DNA of 64,000 nucleotides, taken from contig JASJOG010000017.1 in NCBI GenBank assembly GCA_030142905.1, positions 744,001 through 808,000 on the forward strand, read 5' to 3'. Below, piece after piece: positions 22,720-32,764 of the stretch. Position numbers and translations under genes: made by a program. The DNA comes from Heliopora coerulea. Lineage: Eukaryota; Cnidaria; Anthozoa; Scleralcyonacea; Helioporidae. Below the pieces are notes generated by a model, which saw nothing but the letters and a program-made list of their open reading frames with translations, was not told the DNA's origin and did no database searches. Position 1 is the first letter of the stretch. Every line of letters begins with the position of its first letter.

Positions 22720-25155
22720 TGAAATAAGAGAATGTTCTTTGCCCTGAGGATGTTCAATAAAATGGAATATCCAAAAGATGATGGTTTCTTGTCGGGAAAT
22801 TATGTGTGTCCGAATGCTTGGTGAACTTGTTTACCAAATAATTTGGTGTAAGATCGTTGAAACATTCATAGGCCATTACAGTATCCCTGTACAATAACAA
22901 TTGTTCAACAGGCAGCCAATTGAGTTCACGCAAAGTTGGTGTAACGTGATCAAACTTTCTGGAATGTATAATGATCCTACAAGCAAAGTTCTGTACTGCT
23001 TGAAGTTTCTTTATATTATTAGATGATGTGTGAGACCATACCGTGGATCAATACAAAAGTTTATTGATTACAAATGTTTCGATGACTAATAATAAAGTTT
23101 TATTATCGAAACTATCCTTGACGCGGTTAATCTGGCATAGTTTACTCATGCAAGACGAGACCAATTTAGAAATGTGTTCGTCATACGATAGATATGAATC
23201 AAAATTAAGTCCCACATCTTTGGCTGACAGAACGGGTTTTATAATCTTTCCCAAAAAGTTAAGAGTCATTTCTATGGATGAATTCTATGGAACCAACGAG
23301 AAGAAATTAACTTTTATCAGGATTAATTAATAATTGGTGTTCTATGCACCACTTGGCAGCTTTGTGAAGGTCTTCCTCAAAGTTGATAGTTACCTGTTCC
23401 ATATCTTTAATAGAAAACGTTTGATAAAGTTTTTAGTCGTCCACACATGAGTCAAAATTACTTGATTGTTTGGTAGATGGGAGATCATTTACATAAATGT
23501 AGAATAGAAGCGATACACCATGAGTAATGGGAAGAGTTGATGACCAAGTTGATCCAATGCGCATGTATTGAGATCTCCCTGACAGATTGCTCTTAAACCA
23601 TTTGACTGATTCGGGAGATGCGCCAACACAACACAACAATTTTTTTAATAAAATTGAGTGGATGACACTGTCAAAAGTTTTAGACAAATCTAGTAAGATG
23701 AGTACTGTTACCATCTTTTTATCAATGGCATCCAACATGGTGTCACTAACCAGAATGTTTAGAGCTTCTGTGGAATGAAGTCTTCTATTACCGCTTTGAT
23801 GTACCGATATACGATGGTTCTCTGTTAAATATAAACTAAATTGACCCAGAACAACTTTTTCGCAGACTTTTGATATAATTACAAGAAGCGAAAGGGGTCG
23901 ATTGTTTGAAGCAACTTCATAGTCTTCATCCTTTAGCAATGGTATTACTTCAGATATCTTCCATAAGTCAGGGAACTTGCATGGGATAAGGGAACAGTTT
24001 ACTGTGTGCAAGCGGACTCAAAATGACTGGAAGACAATCTTTGATTACGCTCACGTTTATTTTGTCTGGACCAGGCGATTTATTACTTGGCATAGCCATG
24101 ATAATATGTTGAACATGAGTACAATACACAGGTCTGAAATTGAACTGTTGATCTGGCGAATGAGTAATTAAATCTGAAAGAGGATTTGATAGTACGGTGT
24201 CGTTGTCTTTTGCGGCCTTCACGGCAGCATTCCTTCCCACAAAAGTGAAGAAATGATTGAAATCCTCTGCAACTGACTTGAGATCTTTGTTATAGACATA
24301 CGTTTCCTTTTCTTTTGAAAGGACAATGTTATTATCTTCCAAAGAGAACCTGAATTATTCTTATGTTATTTTACTTCATTAAAGTTGTGGTTTCTCGATT
24401 CATTCTTTATTTTGGTTTTTAACCTATTGCGAGCTTCCTTATTAACTTCCCAGTCTCTTTTATAATGTGTCTGCCGAAACCGGCGATGAAGTAAGTTCCT
24501 GGATTTCATAAGTTCTTTTATTTCATTCGAGATATATGGGCATTGTCGACCACGAACCTTGCAAGTTCTTACTGGTGCATATACATCAAGAGTTGAGTGA
24601 AGAATATCATTAAAGGTTCCTAGTTTCTTCTTAATGTCCGTGTTCGAAAATATGGATAACAAGCGGTCCGATTTAGTGGCGACTGTCTGCGAGAGGAAAT
24701 TGCCTACAAGACCACAGTCATAGGATAATGTTTTATGTCTCATGTAATGATGAGTCAAACTCAGAGTTTAACTTGAACTGACGAGCGGGTTAATGGATGT
24801 TGCTGATGTGTACCCAGCCAGCTTCCAATGATCGTCGGTTGCGTTTTGCGAAAAAAAGCACTGAATCAACTTATATTTCTTCCTCCTTGATTTTTTGCAA
24901 ATCCTTGCTAAGGCAAGCAGCAACACCTTTTTATATTGTACCTGTAACCTTCGACTTAACTGCGCCGTCTACGTTCAGCGTTTTAATGTGGGGAATATTT
25001 TATGACGTGTTCGAAGCCAAAGAGTGCCTCTCGCTCAGGTCTAAATTTCTCCAATCCTCCCGCTAGCGCAGTTTCAACATAAATCGGCGGTCACTAAACC
25101 GAGACGTCCTGAGTACTAGCGGGAAATCGATGCCTAAATTAGAACAATTACAACT
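22720..25155 (-). pseudogene. LINE copy C, endonuclease deleted
   Basis: Minus-strand order: 5' leader (25155-24700), post-endonuclease linker (24366-24758), pre-RT region (23968-24342, PSNKSPGPDKINVSVIKDCL), RT (23433-24011, VIPLLKDEDYEVASNNRPLS, ALNILVSDTMLDAIDKKMVT) and C-terminus (about 22720-23270, VGLNFDSYLSYDEHISKL, TPTLRELNWLPVEQLLLYRD). The RT catalytic box appears as CVDD at the end of the 23433-24011 frame. Compared with copy D (42851-45803), the whole endonuclease is missing, with a join near 24685. Several frame breaks are present. Confidence 0.88.
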
Positions 25156-25184
25156 ATATGGAAGTCAGGTTTCAGGAGATTTCA

Positions 25185-25308
25185 TTAACTCTTTCATGCA
25201 TGACTTTTTATACCTTTGTTTTTTGTTATCCTTTGTGCTTTGTTCCAATTCTTAGTTCTTTTCTTGTAATTTGTTCTTGTACAACAAGGGTGTGCATGAA
25301 AGTTTTAA
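25185..25308. mobile_element. TTAA-type MITE (piggyBac-like), copy 1
   Basis: TTAA at 25185 is followed by CTCTTTCATGCATG, and the right end reads TGCATGAAAG with TTAA at 25305-25308. Inverted ends directly inside TTAA target sites fit piggyBac- or Kolobok-type elements. A second copy is at 46757-46879. Confidence 0.75.
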
Positions 25309-25870
25309 GGCCTATTTCGCATGCCTCGGAGGACATGAGAAGTATTTTTGAAGAAAAGCCGATGATAGTATACCGGAGACCAAAGAATTTAAAGGATAAT
25401 TTAGTGAGGTCTAAACTGAAGGAAGAAGGTAGTGGGGATAAGGGTATGCGAAAGTGTGGTAAATCACGCTGCCAAATTTGCAATTTTGTAGAGGAAGGTT
25501 CCACATTTTGTAGAAAAGGTCGTATATTTTATATTAATTATTTGTTTGATTGCGATTCGGCAGGAGTAATTTACCTAATAATATGTAAAAAGTGTTCAAA
25601 GATTTATGTGGGCAGTACAATAACATCTTCCACGAGGAGGTTTAATAACCATAAAAGTAGTGTTAAAAGGTATGATAATGACCAAAGGGGTGTACCGGGA
25701 GAACATTTGCATGCCCGTTTTTATGGGGGGATCACGAGGGAATTAAAGATATGTTGGTAAAAATTGTTGATAGGACGATGTATCGGACCCAACTAAAAGG
25801 GAAGGTTTTTGGGCATGTAAATTGGATTCTTTTGTACCTAAAGGTTTGAACCTTGGGGAGTTCTTTTGAG
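25285..25870 (+). pseudogene. Penelope-like element 3' end, GIY-YIG endonuclease (copy 1)
   Basis: The frame reads RPKNLKDNLVRSKL, then the CxxC pair KCGKSRCQICNFVEEG, and the GIY-YIG core VIYLIICKKCSKIYVGST with STRRFNNHKSSV. After about 25760 the frame changes, but conserved downstream text (VKIVDRT) is still recognisable. This arrangement (RT, linker CCHH zinc motif, GIY-YIG) is the C-terminal part of endonuclease-bearing Penelope elements. The RT is absent; the element is 5'-truncated and its 3' UTR carries an AAAGGGCAGCTCCCCGAAAC motif near 25965. Confidence 0.85.
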
Positions 25871-26027
25871 TATTGTATTTTTTAACTGATTTTTTAATTT
25901 TAATTTATAAGTAATGCTATGTACATAAAGAGCATCCTCTATCTTGTATTTCTCACTCTTGACAAAGGGCAGCTCCCCGAAACATTGAAATAAAGTTTTA
26001 TAAGGTTTCTAAAAGTTTTATCTTGTC

Positions 26028-26074
<47 letters not shown>

Positions 26075-26094
26075 TATAGATATACATATATATA
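26028..26094. repeat. (TA)n microsatellite
   Basis: TA dinucleotides with a few GATA/CATA units, directly after the Penelope relic. Confidence 0.9.
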
Positions 26095-26365
26095 TGATGT
26101 GTTTGTGGTAGCTTGGTAATTATGTTCTTGATACGCACGCTCTCAAGCTGTTCTCTCAGAAAAACTTTCTGAGTCCCTGACAGGAATCGAACCCGTACCC
26201 TTCTGATCGCCGGTGAGACGCTCTAACCATTGAGCTACAAAGACTCAGATGGTGAGCGAAGGTTAAATTTGTGTACTGGTTGGTATAGATGGTAGACATA
26301 TCTACTGCCAGTCTGCTAGTCTCGATATGCCGTCTATTTTTATGTTAATCAATGATGTGTTTGTG
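26095..26365 (-). repeat. tRNA-derived repeat unit, minus orientation
   Basis: One unit of the ~258-bp repeat described at 26366-27005, inverted. The tRNA-like part is at about 26171-26246 and shows box A (TAGCTCAATGGTTAGAG) and box B (GGGTTCGATTCC) on the minus strand. Confidence 0.85.
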
Positions 26366-27005
26366 GTAGCTAGCAGACTGACAGTACATATGTTTACCAT
26401 CTACAGGGACGGCGGAGCGGAATTACGAGTGGGGGGGCTTGAGATAAAAATACAACATTTTGTATGCTTCTCTGGGAAATTGCACAACAAGTGTTTTAAA
26501 GCGTAGCTGTTTCAACATTACATTTGGAAAAATGGGGGGGCTACAGCCTCTGCAGCCCCCCCCGGCTCCGCCGTCCCTGATCTATACGAACCAGTACACA
26601 AATTTAACCTTCGCTTACCATCTGAGTCTTTGTAGCTCAATGGTTAGAGCGTCTCACCGGCGATCAGAAGGTTAAGGGTTCGATTCCCGTCAGAGACGCA
26701 GGAAGTTTTTCTGAGAGAAGAGCTTGAGAGCGTGCGTATTAAGAACATAATTACAAAGCTACCACAAACACATCATTGATTAACATAAAAATAGATGACA
26801 TATTGAGACTAGCAGATTGGCAGTACATATGTCTACCATCTATACGAACCAGTACACAAATTTAACCTTTGCTCACCATCTGAGTCTTTGTAGCTCAATG
26901 GTTAGAGCGTCTCACCTGCGATCAGAAGGTTACGGGTTCGATTCCCGTCAGGGACTCAGAAAGTTTTTTCTGAGAGAACAGCTTGAAAGCGTTCGTGTTA
27001 CTAAA
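26366..27005 (+). repeat. Tandem tRNA-derived (SINE-like) units, left array
   Basis: Two plus-strand tRNA-like heads start at 26624 and 26882 (period 258 bp). The D arm GCTC...GAGC and T arm ACGGG-TTCGATT-CCCGT pair well, and the acceptor ends GAGTCTT/GGGACTC pair with two wobbles. The anticodon arm does not fold canonically, so I call these tRNA-derived repeats and not functional tRNAs. The spacer contains ACACATCATTGATTAACATA and CTAGCAGACTGGCAGTACAT. A 176-bp MITE interrupts the first unit. Confidence 0.85.
26404..26579. mobile_element. Short MITE with CAGGGACGGCGGAGC ends
   Basis: Inverted ends CAGGGACGGCGGAGC and GCTCCGCCGTCCCTG bound a 176-bp element with poly-G/poly-C arms. The flanks give a 5-bp duplication atcta (26399-26403, 26580-26584); the uninterrupted unit elsewhere reads accatctatac. 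It is possibly a hAT-type element with a 5-bp duplication. Confidence 0.85.
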
Positions 27006-27296
27006 TATGTACGCTAAAAAATATGTATATATATTCAGGTTGATTTTTCGAGCAGGTCTAACAACAATGCTATTCGACTCCCTAGAAGCAGATCTTTGTG
27101 CCATGACGCAACGCTTCTCCTTGGTCCTCTATCTTGGTTCTCAAACTTTGACGGTCTCTTCAAGTAGTTCCACAAGTAGAAATTTGCACAGAAGATTAGA
27201 AAGCGATTGGGGCTGGTTGGGAGAAGCGTTAAGACAACACGAAGAGACTGCGAGGACGACTGACGTGGCTACACTTGCATTTCTTACAATTTCTCC

Positions 27297-28403
27297 ATGG
27301 CAAGGTTGTCGTCATTTAGTCAGCGGAACAGATTTGGTTCTTGCTCTCGACGACATTGGGTGATGTGCATTCTTATTGTTACTCTAAAAGTAATCTTGTG
27401 TGTTTATTTTCATCACCGTCTGACTTATCCTGCTTTAAGTACAAATGAAGACGACAAGAATCGTACATTGTTGATTTTCACCGGAAGGTGGAAATTTCTT
27501 AGGGTCGGACTTCCTTACATTTATCGCGACGTCAGGGAAAACGGTGGAGTATTAGACAGAGTTGTCTTCATTATGGCACAATACGACAACAAAACATATA
27601 CAAAGTTGAAGACTTTCATTGCAGCTGCGAACAAACTACTGAAAGATGAGGTATTTAAAATGCACGACCTGCCCGGTTTCAAACCAGGGCAATCGCCAAA
27701 TAGCTGGATACCCTACGTGCATCGTTGTTATGATCAGATCTTTCGCGATCTGAGAGAGAACCCAAATAATCAATATCTAAAAGCCGATGACGATGTGCTG
27801 TACTATCATCCTGAAGCGATCAAGAAGATTTTCATAAATAAGAATTCTTCACGATGTTTTATGCATTTTGGGAACATTGCTGGTGCGAACTGGAGATCCA
27901 GCATAACTCATCAGAGGATGGGATTGTTCAATAACTCGGAGATTAATCCTGACAAAGTAACATTCCAGTACAGCAAAAGTGCGAACTGTGGTTGGAAGTC
28001 GCCGAAATGTGCGGAAGTTAGCCTCAGGGCATTTATTCATTATTACAAGAAAGGAAAGCTTGACAAGTACGTCTTTGAAGGGCTGGAACTACTTTCAGAT
28101 AGGAAACGTTTCAGCATTAACTTCTTTCTACTAGACAAAGACCTAATCAGAGAGGAAGAATTAAGAAAGGTATTACCAGTTTCTCGTGACGATGAAGGTT
28201 GGTGGACAGAGAAATATTCTACGATAGCTTCAATCAGGGAGCCGAATTGTATCGTCGGGGAAGCTTTAACAGTGCATTTCTCATATTCAACTACAATGAA
28301 GCAAATGGTGGAACTAGGATTCCTTGAAGAGTTTGAAAAAATTTCACTCAAAGAAGTTGATCAAAAAATGCCTAATTCTTTATGGACCATACTAGACTAT
28401 TAG
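27297..28403 (+). CDS. Type II membrane glycosyltransferase-like protein, single exon
   Basis: The 368-residue frame has a short basic cytoplasmic tail, one hydrophobic segment (about residues 20-38, VMCILIVTLKVILCVYF), a stem and a lumenal domain. The strand-like start TLLIFTGRWKFLRVGLPYIY (57-76) and the acid motif KADDDVLYYHP (162-172, a DxD-type metal/nucleotide-sugar site) suggest a Golgi GT-A-fold glycosyltransferase. Five lumenal Cys could form disulfides. I do not recognise the exact family, and donor and acceptor are unknown. A second Met at residue 23 would remove most of the tail. The gene lies between two tRNA-derived arrays and has a decayed paralogue at 36530-37310, so it may be part of a duplicated lineage-specific family. 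Confidence 0.8.
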   Translation: MARLSSFSQRNRFGSCSRRHWVMCILIVTLKVILCVYFHHRLTYPALSTNEDDKNRTLLIFTGRWKFLRVGLPYIYRDVRENGGVLDRVVFIMAQYDNKTYTKLKTFIAAANKLLKDEVFKMHDLPGFKPGQSPNSWIPYVHRCYDQIFRDLRENPNNQYLKADDDVLYYHPEAIKKIFINKNSSRCFMHFGNIAGANWRSSITHQRMGLFNNSEINPDKVTFQYSKSANCGWKSPKCAEVSLRAFIHYYKKGKLDKYVFEGLELLSDRKRFSINFFLLDKDLIREEELRKVLPVSRDDEGWWTEKYSTIASIREPNCIVGEALTVHFSYSTTMKQMVELGFLEEFEKISLKEVDQKMPNSLWTILDY

Positions 28404-28529
28404 TATTAGCTAAGTAATCTGTTTCATTAACTATGCCAATGACATCTAGAGTTCATATGTTCCTGGGTAATTTTATTTTGTTGTTTAGTACATGCTCATT
28501 CATCGAAGATGGTATTATTTAGGGCTAGA

Positions 28530-28810
28530 ATTAAGTTTAGGGTTGCTGGTGGCACAGTGGCAGTGTTCATTTCTCTCGCCACTGTGACTAGGGTTTGGTT
28601 CCGGCTCCGTGCAGTTATCTGATTAAAGTGACCTTGATCACATGTGAGAGGGGTGTTGTCCAGTTTGACTCTACCAAGCATGGCAGGTTTTCTGCGGGTA
28701 CTCCGGCTTCCTCCTGTAGTAACACTGAACCCATGAGGGATGGCCCTTACTGGACCTTTAGGGAGAACAGCTGAGGTAGCTGAAAGGTTTATGCAGTATA
28801 AATGTAGGTG
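28530..28810 (+). repeat. Dispersed tRNA-derived SINE-like repeat
   Basis: The stretch GGTGGCACAGTGGCAGTG (box A-like) followed by AGGGTTTGGTTCC (box B-like) resembles a pol III promoter. The downstream part has TTCTGCGGGTACTCCGGC, a phrase typical of abundant invertebrate SINE-like repeats. An antisense 121-codon frame at 28496-28861 is not supported as a gene. Confidence 0.6.
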
Positions 28811-28864
28811 CTTTAGGCTTAAGGTTGGAGTTACTGTAAGGGTTGGATGAGTTGAACCCACTCA

Positions 28865-29385
28865 AATCTAGTTAATTTGAGGTCATCCACTAAACTGCCC
28901 TTGATCCTCATCAGTTACGTGCACGTGACGTTTACCACCATTAGCAGATCGAGTGTCGTTATTGCGCAAAGATCGAGCTATTAGGCGCTCAACCCAATTT
29001 AGACGGAGCTTTTTTGGGTCTTCGCTGTTTAGGGGCGGGTGGCGGGTGGGAAGAATGTGCCAACGATAGATATCTCCAAAACTATTGAACGTATGCTAAT
29101 AAAATTTTTTACAGGTTGATGCTGTGCTAAATCTATATAAATTACGGTTTTGTTGTCATTACAACAACGTCAGTAAAAGTTAGTCAAAACATCGAATTTT
29201 AAAAACATCAAGATGTTTTTTCATCGAAATTAATTCTGGCTTTTCACATAACGAGAAGTTATTAGATCAATGAACTGGTTTCTCTTTATCGAGATGTGTT
29301 AATTTTTTTATTTATACTATTGTAATGAAATGAAAAACTGCAACTGAATTACCAATTTTAACTAAGTCTGTTTTCATGAAGCAGA
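28865..29385. other. Intergenic, nothing recognised
   Basis: Ordinary AT-rich sequence. A GGGGCGGGTGGCGGGTGGG tract lies at 29031-29049 (possible G-rich structure). Confidence 0.4.
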
Positions 29386-29389
29386 AAAA

Positions 29390-29760
29390 TTTCACACCGG
29401 CGATCAGAAGGTTACGGGTTCAATTCCCGTCGGGGACTCCGAATGTTTTTCTGAGAGAACAGCTTGAGATCGTGCGTATTAAAACATAATTACCAAGATA
29501 CCACAAACACATCATTGATTAACATAAAAATAGACGACATATCGAGACTAGCAGACTGGCAGTACATGTGTCTACCATCTATGCGAACCAGTACACAAAT
29601 TTAACCTTTGCTCACCATCTGAGTCTTTGTAGCTCAATGGTTAGAGCGTCTCACCTGCGATCAGAAGGTTACGGGTTCGATTCCCGTCAGGGACTCAGAA
29701 AGTTTTTCTGAGAGAACAGCTTGAGAGCGTGCGTATTAAGAATATATATATATATATACA
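29390..29760 (+). repeat. Tandem tRNA-derived units, right array
   Basis: A partial unit starts inside the tRNA-like head at 29395 (ACACCGGCGATCAGAAGG), followed by a full head at 29621-29696. It has the same 258-bp period and spacer as the left array. It ends in a short (TA)n tract at 29742. Confidence 0.85.
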
Positions 29761-29837
29761 ATAAAGCAAGACAGTCTCTATATTGACTTTATACAGAGTG
29801 TTCAATACCTTATAAGATAAAGCAGATAGTAGATAAT

Positions 29838-29886
29838 AGTTGTCTGATGATCGTCCGAAGAGACGTGAAACTCTGACTAACAACCA
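29838..29886 (+). ncRNA. Orphan hammerhead ribozyme (near-complete)
   Basis: Core CTGATGA (29844-29850) is followed by stem II CGTC/GACG with a 6-nt loop, then GAAA (29867-29870), a short stem III hairpin with one C-C mismatch, and closing stem I GTTGT/ACAAC (29839-29843 and about 29879-29884), which pairs perfectly. This is the type I fold found in Penelope-like elements and retrozymes. No Penelope coding sequence is adjacent. Confidence 0.7.
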
Positions 29887-29924
29887 ACAGTTTAAAGGTT
29901 ATTTATATTTTATATATATATATA

Positions 29925-29979
29925 CAAACATACATACCTACCTACATACATACATACATACCATACATACATACATACA

Positions 29980-30010
<31 letters not shown>
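29925..30010. repeat. (CATA)n microsatellite
   Basis: Mostly CATA tetranucleotide repeats, with CCTA variants near the start. Confidence 0.95.
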
Positions 30011-30011
<1 letters not shown>

Positions 30012-30530
30012 GAGAGCTAAAGCGGTGTTTGCGAAAACCAATAGAGTGCTCAATACCATATTAACCGAGTGTGAGGTCTGTACGGGAAAGTATTTGCCTG
30101 AGGTTTTCGTACGGACCTGCGGAAAAAATCGAGGACAAATATTTTCCCGTAAGGACCGAACAAACGAGGTTAATAAGGAATTTATTATATGGCTTTTGGC
30201 TCCTTTTTTCATTGCTTTTAACGAAGCTTTGAGTTGGTGAGTTAGCGGCTTAAGTTTACTTGCTTGTTTTTACCTGTTACATCGCTGTTTTTGCATCTAT
30301 TCATTTAGTTTTCTGCTTAAAAATTATCGTTGAGAACGTTCAACTTCTGTTTCCGTAATTTGTTTTATAAATCTTCTGTAAAAGGTACCTGAATCTGGTT
30401 TGTTTTTCGTCAAATCAACTCGGAAATTTTCCCGCCAAAACTAGCCTGTCTGCACGAAAAACTTATTGCACGGCTAGGCAGCCAATCAGCATACGTCATT
30501 TTGCGTACAGACCGGATAACGAGTTCAGCA

Positions 30531-30531
<1 letters not shown>

Positions 30532-30574
<43 letters not shown>
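30532..30574. repeat. (TA)n microsatellite
   Basis: About 40 bp of TA dinucleotides. Confidence 0.95.
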
Positions 30575-30575
<1 letters not shown>

Positions 30576-30741
30576 TTGACGAACGTCCACATTTCGTCCA
30601 TGATATCATCAAGTTCCCACTTGCACAATGACATTGTGTGTAACATTCAGCTCACTTGACATCATTAACCTATTATGACTGCCACATTGGTAGCACTTAT
30701 GATGAACCTGCACTTTTGCAAGCTTTGATTAAATCTCAATC

Positions 30742-30812
30742 TCGATAGCCCAATGGTCACGACATCTCATGGATTAACAGAAGACTGCAGGTTTGATCCC
30801 ATCTGGGGTATG
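30742..30812 (+). repeat. tRNA-like repeat head
   Basis: TCGATAGCCCAATGGTCACG (box A-like) and GCAGGTTTGATCCC (box B-like) are spaced as in a tRNA gene. The acceptor ends do not pair well, and a phrase near it (GAGCTTGATGAATGTCCA) recurs near 30575. It is probably a SINE fragment. Confidence 0.5.
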
Positions 30813-31906
30813 ATATGAGCTTGATGAATGTCCATATACATCGTCCTTGAACAACCAGTATCTTCCAAAGGTTTTAATTATGCGTTACGTTTTTCTTACG
30901 ATTTTAGTATGTTTACAAACCAAGTAGCCCTGTAATAGAATGCTCTCACTGCGGCATCCTTCTGTTGCTTTTGATGATGAGAAGAAATTAAACTAAAAAT
31001 ATTGTGGCGAATGAATTGGCTTTAGGATCAATAGACCCATCATTTTCCATGAGAGTCAATGTGTCTAAAAATATCATGTAGCCATCCCCGCCGCAGCGTT
31101 CAGCTGTAAATTGGATATGAGAATTTTTTTTCATTTAGACAATCGGGAAATCAGGCAACAAAGGTTTTCTTTACTGAAGAAATGAATTCACTCACAATCA
31201 TGGAGTACTCCAAAACCTTAAAGAACTTTTAATCCAAATCGTCCATGGCTTAAGTAGCGATTACCTTTACTACAGGGGGTCCATCGCCGTACCATGTATT
31301 TGTACATACAAATGATGTTTGAACTAGAATTCTGTAAAATTTAGATAAAATTCCACCAATTCAATGACATCCGAAGGTGACAATGTAGTTCTTTGAGCTA
31401 GGTTAACAAGGTTGCTGAATAGGTAACATTATTATGTGGGGGTTGCGGTAAGATTACACTCCACATTAAAGTCGTTATTGATCAAACCTAGGGGCTCTCT
31501 GCCGGAGTTAAAGTGATTAACTCTAGTTTACGAAATATTGTTTAAGAAAAAAGAACAAGCAAGAAGTGCTCCACTGGAAAAGATTGACAGCACGATTTTG
31601 GTGTAAGAAATTAAGGAGAAAGATTGCCCGGGTGCTATGACGTAACAAGAACACTTCTACTGCATGTGGGGACCTTCATGGGGCCTTCGTACAGACTTGA
31701 GAGATTTCCTCTCGAACACTTCGAAAGAAACTTTTATAAACATGTAGCCAAATTCGAGTATAAGAGTAACTACTCGTTATGGCCGTGTGGTTACGAAACC
31801 AGTCAGATTTGGAGAAACAGTCTGTTAACTTTAGCGTTTTGTGTTGGGTTTTCAATTAGAACTTGTTATATGTTATGATTAATTTTGTTTAGTTAGGAAA
31901 AGGTTT

Positions 31907-32285
31907 AAAGAAAAAAAAAAAGGGAGATGTGACATGTTATTTAAAGTAGGTAGTTAATAGGTTATGCAAATTCTGTAGATATTGAATATGTACTGTAATT
32001 AATGTATAAAAGCGAATTGCTCTTAAGTTTGGGGCAGTCATTTCTTATGTGGTTTTAAACTTGAGAACACAACGCATTACATGTACATAAATTAGTTTTC
32101 ATATATGACTGTGGGATAAAAGAAAACAAAGCAAAATAGGGTAAAGATAGTCAAAGTACAGTGAATGTAATATAGCGCCCAAGTTTGGTACAACTTAATA
32201 CGTTATCTTGCACATTGAGTTTGTGTATATGTCCAACTTTAAAGAGGTTGATGACTACATTACTCTACAAGTTGGGGCGCTCCAG
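31907..32285 (+). repeat. Candidate LTR flanked by polypurine tract and primer-binding-like site
   Basis: A purine run (AAAGAAAAAAAAAAAGGGAGA, about 31907-31927) precedes TGTGACATGTTATTT. A TATAAAA box occurs near 32006, and the segment ends near 32268 in CTCTACA followed by TTGGGGCGCTCC, a plausible primer binding site. Start TGT and end ACA fit LTR termini. No second copy is visible in the window, so this is tentative. The 85-codon frame upstream (31624-31878) is not recognised. Confidence 0.45.
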
Positions 32286-32764
32286 AGATTTTCTAGAGGA
32301 GTCGGACTCCCCAAGCTACCCGTTAGTTACAACCCTGATCAGATGTCACTGTTTTGAATGAGAGAAGATGGGCCAGGAGAAAATTTAGGAGAACGAGACA
32401 TATATTTGATTGAAAAAAAATGAAGAACAAAAATGCTGATAGAGGAAACGTACGCTGTTGATACGACAAAAAATTATTCTAGGCTAACATAAGCATAAGG
32501 TAAAATAAGCCGTCAAAGGATTATTTTTACGACACAGTAGGCCATTTATCCGAGGGTTTGGGAATTATTTGAGGTGCAGCTTCTTTTAACCGTAGCTTAT
32601 TTTCTCTCTTATATTCTCACCCTAATGTAAGAACTTCACCAGAACCTTATAAACATTGGCGCGACATTGGGGGAAAATGGGGGATCTCTGCCCCCAATTT
32701 TACTTCAGTGATACCGTTAGTCTCAAAGTCATTGTCGGCAAGATGTAATTTTTAGCTATTTCCC

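Noticed and set aside
26624..26699. Possible functional tRNA gene
   Set aside because: D and T arms pair well, but no normal anticodon stem-loop can be formed, and the same head repeats with a 258-bp period in both orientations. It is a tRNA-derived repeat.
28496..28861. 121-codon minus-strand frame
   Set aside because: It lies across a SINE-like repeat and has no domain or start context. Chance ORF.
29031..29049. G-quadruplex regulatory element
   Set aside because: Only a short G-rich tract with no gene start nearby. Mentioned in the intergenic entry but not called.
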